A DNA stretch of 64,000 bases from Spirometra erinaceieuropaei (taxonomy: Eukaryota; Platyhelminthes; Cestoda; Diphyllobothriidea; Diphyllobothriidae), in contig CACRXP010000006.1 of NCBI GenBank assembly GCA_902702965.1, positions 1,382,755 through 1,446,754 of the forward strand, read 5' to 3'. Positions 55,531 through 64,000 of the stretch are shown piece after piece; position 1 is the stretch's first letter, and each line of letters begins with the position of its first letter. The notes under the pieces were generated by a model. The model was given only the letters and a program-made list of their open reading frames with translations. It was not told the DNA's origin and ran no database searches. Both the position numbers and the translations under genes were made by a program.

Positions 55531-57608
55531 TACACCCGCAAGTTTGCCCTATATGTGTAGTGGTAGAACCCATGACCGGTCTGGTGTCATTGTTCGAGAC
55601 CTCGCTGCCTCAAGGTCACTCGTCCCTTGCAGCTAGCCGTTCCAGAACCGCGGACCTGACGGCACTCGACTGAGTTCATCTTGGGCACAATTGTGTCCTC
55701 ACAGCGTCACGGCTACCCATGCGCCACTTGAACGCCCCTCCCCCCCCTGCAACCACAACCTAAGCCACTGCGACACCACCCCTCGGCAAATGCAACACAC
55801 ACTGATCGGAGACCACTTGAGCTTGGCCCACGAGCCTACAAAAGCGGCTGCCACCACTGCCCTAGGGACTCTCAGGCATGACTGACGCAGTCAACACCAT
55901 CCCTGGCTACGCCCGTGGCCACTGCCGCCTGAGAGGACAACTCAGGGACCTGTATACATTAAACCCCTCATTCTGGTACCTTCTGTCTTCTCCTTCCAAC
56001 ATGGGATTTGACTTGATGATTGTAGTGCAATTGCATTAAGTTATGTTGTGGTGACGCAATCAACGACGGAAGGGGTCACAGTGGTGCATACTTGTGTGGC
56101 TTTTGGAAAGTTCATGCAAGCCAGCGGGGTGCGCCGGAGGTGTGCGTTTTGTCAAGGATTATGAGGTCATCTCATCTCTCGGGTTTAGATATAACTATTA
56201 TCGCTGGGCGACAACAGTTCGACCGTCCACAGTGTGCCGCACGGAGTGGGCACAGGAATGGTGACTTGCGCGTTAGTTAGGTTTTAGCAATGCAGACCTC
56301 AGCAGTATCCATACCACATATTTCCCCCGACCCCCATGCACCCTGCTTCGAGGGCCAGGGATGGACTCAGGAACAGTAGCTGATAAAGCCAAACGAACCC
56401 TCTTCACGTGCCACACACAACCCAGTCCCCGTAAATAAGCGGTTTTCACGAAGGGAAGGGCCGGGTGGGATCCCATCTGACAAACGTCAGAAGGAGCCAC
56501 TGACCCCCACTCTCCGTCCTCGAGTCGTTCACCTCACATCTACACATATTACTGATCACAAACACAGAGTTATCCCGTATATTGACGGCCTTTCAAGCCC
56601 GGCTTCTAACGCAGCGTGATTACTTCAAAGCGCATCTGCCCTATTAGGATGAGGAATGCGCTGAGGTGTCTCGGGGGTGCCTCCTCACCCCCACCCCTCC
56701 CTCTACCACTCCACTGTCCGAAGCTGGTCAGTTAGCTGGAGTGAGGACTAGGCTTCCGAAGTATAACAGTAAACACGCTGTGGCAGGCAAGCTGAGTTTA
56801 AAATGTCCGATGCACAGGAACCGAAACACACCGCATCACCCAAGAGGGGGAAGTCAAAAAAACTCACTGTTCATCTCAAGAATAGTGACTTTCTGTGAAG
56901 CGTCATCAACCGACGCCTGTAAACCAAACCAGAAGTAATCAATGCAGAGCCTGTGTTTCCTGTCCTACGCCAAGAACATGCCGCATGCAAAAAAGAGTCC
57001 ATCCTGGCAGTCCCTCGAATCAACGCTACTGCTCCTTGCAGTTTGAAGGTTCATTAAGCCGGCGCTACCACGTACATGCACTAAGTGTTTTAATCGCCCT
57101 GCCATCCGTTAATTTCAAAGGGACCGTAGTTTGACTGCATAAATGTAGAGGCACAAGGCTGCAGTGAGATACGCCGGACAGGCGGCCTGCTATGTGTTGG
57201 ACAACACCCACAACTTTGACGCCGGCCGTGCTGAGTTAATTGCCCAGCGGCATTACAAAAAAACCCGCGACTTGTTGAAGTCCTATCATTCGGAAGCCAC
57301 AAAAGTAGCCGCCAAATAGACCGACTAGACGCAAATCAGACAATAAACAATCAGCCGTAGTGCATGGATGAAGATGACTAGGCACTCTTCCAACAAGAAC
57401 AGTTTTGGAGTTAGCCTATCGTAAAATAAGTGATGGATTCCACGCATTGCAGTCGACTGGGGGAGCAACATAATCCGCATGTGAAAATTTCCGGATTTTC
57501 AGTCGGGGTCCTGTACTTCAGGTGGTTAGAACGTTGACCACACTCAAGCCTTGCTTTTAATAGAGTGGGATTGAATGGCCTTGATTTGTGCACATCTGGC
57601 TGTTCAGT
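55531..57608. other. Unassigned GC-richer DNA with an 'R' fragment
   Basis: Bases 56215-56280, minus strand, carry CGCGCAAGTCACC and GGCACACTGTGGACGGTCGA, related to the R block at 16750-16860. C-runs occur near 55738 and 56690. No gene is recognised. Confidence 0.35.
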
Positions 57609-57610
57609 TA

Positions 57611-58608
57611 CAGTGGGTGGGCTACCGCACGAAGTGTCAACCGAAATTCCGAAATGTGTTTTCATTTCAAAAAGATTAATTAAGTAGGGTTGTAAAACTA
57701 GTCAGACTGCAACATAATTCTATAATATTTCAATTACGTCAGGATGCCGGCTTTTGAATGAACTTCCTTCCGGCTGCATGCAAAAATTAAACGCTGTAAA
57801 AAATGACTATATATGTAGCATGCAATTGTTTTCATTGATTTTCGATGCCCCTAAAAGTCAAACTATATTTCAAAGAAAACATGCATAAAAATATTCATTC
57901 TTTTGTTGATTCGGTAAAAAATTACGTCTTCTTCTTATTTTTTGCTCGACGGAGGGACATAATTCGGTTTTAAAAAACGTTTCTAATAATGGGACCTTTA
58001 AATACCATGAAATAGCCGTTCATAAAGCGTCATGTCTCTGCATTTGCCAATTCGGCTTGTAAAGTTAACAATATGGATCAAGTCTACTGCTAAGTTTTAT
58101 GAACCCTATATGGTCTTCCATTTTTTAACGTAGAGAAATTTATGGTTTTCCGTAAGCGGAAAATATACGGCTTTTAGTTTGGAAACCCTTAATCCAAGTG
58201 TGACGGTGAAGCGGGTTTAAAATTATTCGGGAATCGGAAAAGTTTCTGAAAACCGAATGACATCCTTCCTTCGAGTAAGCGATTAGAAGAAGACGTAATT
58301 GTCTACCAAATGAGCGAATGCATGAACATTTTTGTGCATGTTTTCCATGGAATATAATTGGACATTTAGGGGCATCGAAAATCAATGAGAAAAATTTATG
58401 CTGCCTATGTAGTCATTTTTTACAGAGTGTAGTTTATGCATGCAGCTGCAAGGAAGTTCGTTCGAAAGCCGGCACCCTGAGGTACCTGATTTATCATAGA
58501 ATTATTTTGCAGGCTGACCAGTTTTACAACTCTACCTGACTAATTTTTTCGAAACGAAGAGGCATTTTGGAATTTTGTTTGACATTTCCTGAGTTAGCCC
58601 GCCTACTA
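57611..58608 (+). mobile_element. Beta-family long-TIR element
   Basis: TA flanks lie at 57609-57610 and 58609-58610. The left end is CAGTGGGTGGGCTACCGCAC; the right end is GAGTTAGCCCGCCTACTA. It is 998 bases with mirrored arms (AAAAAGATTAATTAAGTAGG and partner). Non-coding. Confidence 0.85.
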
Positions 58609-58827
58609 TAAATAGTTTAAATCTATCAAAACATCACTTAGTACGTACCCTCCGTCGCGTGATGGACAGTAGTTCTTATTCTCGGTGTTCAGGCAACCAA
58701 AACTGAAAACCCTGGCCTTCTGACGAAAATTCACTTCCTGATCGAACTGACCTTTGCAAAATCGTACGAGGCGTACGGAGGAAGACACGTGACTGATTAT
58801 GATGCGGCCGAAAGCCCAACGCAATCT

Positions 58828-59176
58828 GGAAATCTTCCATTCCGATTGTGAATTTGAAAATAGGCTCTGTTTACCAGATAGTGATCCGCACTTGAATAGA
58901 AGTTTCTTTTTTCTTGCATATCAGCGCTCAGTATCTGATGGAAATGGAGGAATTCAATTATTGAGAGTGCCCTTTGGTCGAATTTCGCACGGCCTATCCC
59001 ACTACAGTTACCACATTCTCAGGACTATCTCCCAGCCAGCGGTCCCGTCCCGATTTTTGTCCAGGTGCAAATTCAACTGGCGAGAAATACCTTATGATTG
59101 ACGTGAGCGGGCTTTATAATTTCCAACCTACAGGCAACAACAGGAGGTATATCGCTAGATTCATTGAAAAATTCTA
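58828..59176 (+). pseudogene. Possible MAM-domain exon relic
   Basis: One frame has SDCEFENRLCL, which fits the C-x-FE-x3-C start of MAM domains (extracellular adhesion or receptor modules). About 75 codons later, in a different frame, ANSTGEKYLMIDVSG resembles the conserved GxYLyvD core. The two frames (58799-59101 and 58974-59177) overlap, so the phase change is a frameshift or an intron-like gap. No signal peptide or splice sites are confirmed. A chance match is possible. Confidence 0.3.
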
Positions 59177-59309
59177 AGGTCAAAACCTCAGCCAGAATTG
59201 ACGCGCAAGCTAGGAGTAATGTCCTCTTGACAGAGTCCTTCGAGCTCGTACCTGTAGTCTTGTCTCAAGTGCTTATCTTCGAAGCGTTGATTAGTCCACT
59301 ACTGACGAT

Positions 59310-59815
59310 AATAGCAACGGTCATTTGTAAAGACCCGCTGCCACGACAAGAAGCGTCTGGAGTCGTTTATCGGATCTGTTGCAACTGCGGGCAAGGCAAC
59401 TACGTCGAAGGAACTTGGAGACTGCTCTGGACGCGAATCTCCGAACACGCGGCGGCAGGGCGGTTCATTCGACGAGACCCGGACACACATTCACGTTTGG
59501 TGAGGCCGAAATTCTCGTGAGGGGTAACAACCTCGTGAGCCGCAAGATGTTTGAGTGATGAAATTTCAGCAATGAACGACTTGCATACCGGCCATCATGC
59601 AATTAGCACGCTAGCGGGCGATCATCCTTGATAAAGGGGAAGGGGGTTTATTATCATAGGTACGCAGTAGCATATTGACTAGATCCTTCTGATACTGCAA
59701 CTCTCTGTGTATGATATAGCCGTATCTGATACTGTCTTTGCTGATGGGTTCGAGCGTGGACCCGAAACTTCAAGTGATTAGAGTTTTTGCCTCAGCGATC
59801 ACATCTACTTAACTA
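59310..59815 (+). mobile_element. PLE fragment with hammerhead relic (PLE-5)
   Basis: GIY-YIG sequence of the PLE-2 lineage begins at about 59325: KDPLPRQEASGVVYRI, then NYVEGTWRLLWTR, where GETGR is damaged, then EHAA. A frameshift near 59455 moves the downstream TFGEAEILVRG block to another frame. The 3' UTR ends with a hammerhead-like relic and a CAGCGATCACATCTAC block. RT is absent. Confidence 0.8.
59734..59775 (+). ncRNA. Hammerhead-like relic of PLE-5
   Basis: CUGAUGG (59741-59747), stem II GGUUC with GGACC, then GAAACUUC (59764-59771). A9 is changed and the ACGU palindrome reads ACUU, so it is probably inactive. Confidence 0.4.
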
Positions 59816-60377
59816 CTCCCTAGAACTCGCATTCCCGTTTTTATCAGAACTTTTGACATTTAAAACTCCCACATCTACGGGCACGCAGAGTATCTAAATC
59901 CCTATCAGCTGTGCCATGCAAAGACGACAAGAGACGGGCTCGAACGCAGGGGCTGGCAGGGAGAACGACGACGAGACGACCATTGAAGGTCTTTGGCGAA
60001 AGCAGCCAATCATCCAAACGCCTGCCTTGGCTTCCAAGTCCTACAGATTATAAAGGAAAAACGTTGAATAAACGAAAGTGCAGGCATGGAGGTACTAGCG
60101 TTTTTATTAACTATTGCAAAGAATATCGTCCCATATGTTTGGAGATTGTTTATTATTTTGCGGAAAAATTTTACGCAATTTACAATCGAAATTTATGATA
60201 CAAATGTCTGCCGGAAATTGTCACACAGGTTGACGACTATCCACATGTCTCTTGGTAGAGAAACCTCAAAAAGCAGAAGGCAAGCCACATCTGCCTATAA
60301 TCCCAACTGCAATACAAGGACGGTGGAAAGGAGTGCTGATAAAATTAAATTATCCTTGAAATAACAGTCAGCATATG
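59816..60377. other. Unassigned DNA
   Basis: Two overlapping frames (59911-60198 and 60086-60364) show no recognised domain. Confidence 0.3.
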
Positions 60378-62282
60378 CATAACGTGACCTATCTAATGAA
60401 ATCAGATACCGGAAACTTATACGAGAATTTCTGGACTTTTTTAACGTTGCACATTTTGTTCGCTCATCCACATCCCTCAATGAAACGCCCTTTTCTTAGG
60501 CAGGAATTGTGTTTAGCTAATTATATCAAGTAAAATATCAGCAAGTTTTAGCGAAAATGGACGTTGGATAATATTTGTGCGACTTCCAATGCTAATACAT
60601 GTCCTAGACTCCGGTTACGCATCTGAGCCACTTTTTCATTGAAAGGATAGTAATTTATCCGCGGGAGATTAAAGAAACAGATTTTGTCAGACTTGAAAAT
60701 TTATTTTATGTTCGATGTTAACCGTGGTAATCAACCTGTTAACACAAAGGCTATTTTAAGAAAACCAGAGGTTTTATCAATTCCTAAATGTCAAGTTAGC
60801 AGATCAGTGCGATTTGGTGCCCTAAAGTGCAGTAATAACGCAGATAGGGATACCTTCGTTTTAATGGGCTGAAAATGTTTTGCGTTTGGAACATTCTACC
60901 TGATGTCACATAAATGGCCACCGGCACAGAATGGTCATTTCCAGTTTTGAACATATGAAACACTACTTGTCGTGTAGTTTAGTTTCTGTGCATAACTTAT
61001 TCAGAAATAGAACGAGCAAAACATTAATAGTTTCAGCAAAATATCAGCATTTATTTGGGCGTTCTGCCATGCATGCATAATCAAATAACGGAGTTTAAAA
61101 GCGAGCAAAAACAGTGAAAATGGCGTTGATGTATAGAGGAGGGCGTGCTCTCACGTTTACGGTAAAAAGAGTATTGTTTAGGAACGTGAGAGAAACGGCC
61201 AAATGTGTTAAATTTTTACTTGGCCTCACTGTATAAAAATACAATGTACACAGAGATCCGTCAACGAAGTGAGGTAATAAAGCACTTTCTAAAGAGGTAA
61301 CTTACTAAAGAAAGGTTTTTTATTGATCAAAGGCATAATCGTTGTTGAATTTCGTTGTAGACAGTCATTTTTTTCGAAAATGAAGTTTGATGTTTGAATG
61401 AGTTTTCACATGTGACCAAAACGACCTTTTTCGTGAAAAGATGCGCCCAAACACTCACTAATTTGGTAAATACCTTCAAGCATAATATTTTTCAAAGTTC
61501 TCAACGGACAGGTAATTCAGAATCCGTCTTTATGGACGATGGGGTGAAAACACTGCAAGTCATGCAGTATTCAGCAACACTTCGAGGCCGACCTGAAACT
61601 CAACCTAATCGAAACGAAGGAAGAGTATAAATTAATTTAACGGATGAAAAGCTCTCTCTATAAACACAAAACGGTATACTAACGATCATGCCTGCCAGTT
61701 GTGTTTAAATATATTGGGCGCGGATCGGCCCGACAGCATGCCACCTTTTGATAACCTCTGTTCATACAATGTCCCCATCGGCGAGATCAAGCAAAATCCA
61801 GTTTTTTTTGTTGGACCTCATCCCGTTTAACCCAAACGAATCAAGGATAACACGAATCCCTGGAAGACTGTTTCGTAATCTTTACTCAGAATATGGGCAG
61901 TTGAAAAACCGTCATATATGAAAGCACTAATTCTTAAACGATATTTAAAAGTAAACTTCACTGAAACACTAGTATTAGACGTTACTTATTTCTACTTTCA
62001 TATGTACTACGTTTTTGGTATAAGAATACATTCTATACATCTAAAAACGAAGTTCACTAAATTGGAACCATTTCTGAAGTTCTCGGGATATTGCGCTTTT
62101 CTAAAGAAATCGGCATTTCTAAAGAACGCAACAGTACCTTCTGTATTTCTTTTATGTTTTTAATTCTTTTAAACCTGTACTTAATTAACATAGACATTGG
62201 ACTCATGAAATGGTGTCGGTTTGCGAGTGATTGACAATCATTCGTAACTCTCGATACATTTCATGCGATAGGTCACTAACTG
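60378..62282 (-). mobile_element. Delta-family 1.9-kb TIR element
   Basis: The right flank is TA (62283-62284). The right end is GATAGGTCACTAACTG; the left end CATAACGTGACCTATCTAAT is preceded by TG instead of TA. The 1905 bases match 10882-12788 in opposite orientation along the whole length, including the odd non-TA flank at the same end. No transposase frame. Confidence 0.85.
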
Positions 62283-62284
62283 TA

Positions 62285-64000
62285 AGCCGACTTGCAGGGT
62301 GAGCATGTATGCGTCAGAATCCGATTACGTGGCATTTAACGCAGCACAGCCAATTCATCCATCTTTCATTTGAACTCTCAGTTATGGGTCTCCCTTAGGA
62401 GTCTGCATCCACTTTAATGACGCAAATTTCCCAGTCAGGTAGCATGCAATTTCCGTCCGGAATAGATCCATGAACATTACTGTCTTACGAACGTGTGTAG
62501 TCCTGACCTCGGTCAACACACTGCGAGCAGGGTAATTTACGTGAACAGGGCGTTGCATTTAAAGACTTGATGAAAACTAGACGTCGAATCAAGTCTAGAC
62601 TGCGGCAGGATTTGAAGTTAGGTATCATCGGATTTCGATGGCGGCGGCGGAGCTGGTCGTGCTGGCAACAATAATAATAATTTATGAACTAGAAGCAGCC
62701 ATTTCCGTGGGGCGCTGATCTCAGCTGGTAATTTTTAATTTCACAGCTAAATGTTCATCCTGGAAGTACACAAGTTAAAAGAAGATGTTTTCTGATTCGA
62801 TGAAAGACCGCAAACTAGGGAATTAGGAAACGTTTGTTGGAATAGATTCGATGGTTTCTTCATTCCGTCGGAGAAGCACACCAGTGGCTCAACCTGGAAA
62901 TCGGCCGCGGTTATTTGGGAAATCGGAATTCTAAGTAATTTTTGAAACATACAACAGGTGAAAAATCAAGAAACGTAACGATAAAAATTCAGGCGATCTG
63001 TGAGGTTGTGCATTTTACTTATTTGCTTTACGTGCTACGGAAAAGTGCTTTTCTCTTAGAGCTTGTACGTATAAGTTATTTTATTCGCAGAATAGTATAC
63101 CATCTGGGTGGGAATCAACGTTAATTCAAAATCAGTTGATTTCCTTTATTAATAATTGTCACAGACTTCATCTGCTTACCTATGCCCGCTTCTGTTGGGA
63201 AAGGCAAGAATCCAAATGCAAGAGGTTTATCAAAAGAAACTTCGACATTTCGAAGATAACTTTTGAGACTGGGTAAAGCAAGCGACGAAAAACGCTATTT
63301 GCAAAAAACCGAAATATTTTGTTTTTGCAACTTTCGATTCCCAATTTTGCACAATTTTATGCGCAAAGGTGTGGTGCTAGAATCTTAAGAAAATCTGTTG
63401 TTTAATTACACCCGTAATTTCCAGACATAAGAAGTTATTCCATAGGTAGTCGCAAAATGGCCCATCAGTAAGCAGTCATATGTTAAGGTGCCCCTCATAC
63501 AGTCAAGTTTCTGCTAAAGTGTAAGTTTGCAATGGAATGGAAACGGTATTAGCAATATGCGGAATATGGCCAATCGCTAACGCGTTTATAAACGTTGAAA
63601 GGTGTCTACAAGTGAGCAAATATTACGAACAAAATGGAAATATACACGCGAGAAGGGAGATTTTTGTCCTCGACAGAAAAATTACCATTATCTGCCAGGT
63701 AAGTGCATGGTTGGAAAAAACTGTTTCATTTTTCCTTGACTTTACTTTGGAAGAAGAGGAAAGGCACAGATAGTTATGGGCAAAGCACCGGCTTAAAACA
63801 CTTTTTAAAAAGGTGGCTTACTAGACGGGGTTATATAGGTGATTAGAAGCTCAATTAAGACAGACCCTGTTTGTGAATTCTTCCTTTATTCTGTGGTTAG
63901 ACTTCATTTTTGGGTGAGTCTGCACTTATGTTCAACCGAAACTGCTATCTAGATGATAAAAAGTCTAAGAACTGACTAATAAGGCGAACGTTCTCGATGT
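62285..64000. other. Unassigned AT-rich DNA to the window end
   Basis: Only short frames (at most about 80 residues) without domains. No repeat copy is recognised. Confidence 0.35.

Noticed and set aside
58924..59090. Gypsy-type RT fragment (LLRVPFG motif)
   Set aside because: Only one short motif matches and neighbouring RT motifs are absent; a MAM-like reading fits more of the stretch.
3640..62282. CRISPR array
   Set aside because: The regular-looking repeats are long inverted-repeat elements scattered over many kilobases, with no short direct repeats at constant spacing.

Overview
The window reads as a repeat-saturated stretch of a eukaryotic, probably metazoan, nuclear genome with no intact host gene. 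The best guess is a flatworm, possibly a diphyllobothriid-type tapeworm. The grounds are moderate GC content, many decayed Penelope-like retroelements (PLEs) with GIY-YIG endonuclease domains, interstitial TTAGGG-type repeats, and no operons or bacterial-style gene packing. The organism is an inference; no orthologue of a known gene fixes it.

Four layers of repeats account for most of what can be recognised. (1) At least seven broken PLE copies: minus strand at about 0.6-2.2, 15.4-16.5, 25.3-26.2, 33.5-34.9 and 45.9-46.9 kb; plus strand at about 6.2-6.7 and 59.3-59.8 kb. They retain pieces of reverse transcriptase (RT) and GIY-YIG domains, and several carry hammerhead-ribozyme-like motifs in their terminal repeats, some as inverted pairs. 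(2) Long-inverted-repeat, non-coding DNA elements flanked by TA, with Tc1-like ends that begin CAGT and share a TCATGAAATG block. Five families are labelled alpha to epsilon here (about 0.93-1.0 kb for alpha, beta and gamma; 1.9 kb for delta; partial epsilon). No transposase is visible. (3) A tRNA-headed SINE near 2.3, 20.2, 27.9 and 39.6 kb; two copies carry an inverted copy of their own 3' half. (4) Trinucleotide tracts (ACC, GGT, ACT, GAA/GAT) and degenerate TTAGGG-like tracts.

Layout: 0-3.6 kb PLE, SINE and telomere-like DNA; 3.6-6.7 kb two alpha elements and a PLE fragment; 6.7-10.9 kb GC-richer low-copy DNA with an ACC tract and a foldback; 10.9-12.8 kb delta element; 13.5-17.0 kb foldback, PLE with opposed hammerheads and a GGT tract; 17.7-23.7 kb gamma element, SINE, and a long degenerate ACT tract split by a beta element; 25-28 kb PLE, GAA/GAT hairpin and SINE; 29-38.5 kb partial delta, PLE and full delta; 39.6-46.9 kb SINE, two alpha elements, partial delta and PLE; 47.5-52.5 kb gamma, tandem duplication, beta and epsilon; 52.5-57.6 kb unassigned, partly GC-rich; 57.6-62.3 kb beta, a possible MAM-like relic, PLE fragment and delta; then unassigned DNA to the end.

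No pathway or operon is encoded. The most noteworthy biology is the set of hammerhead-like motifs in two different PLE lineages. In both, helix III is reduced to a 4-nt palindrome, and in two places motifs face each other on opposite strands. Repeat copies were compared by eye, so boundaries are approximate unless a TA-flanked terminus is given.
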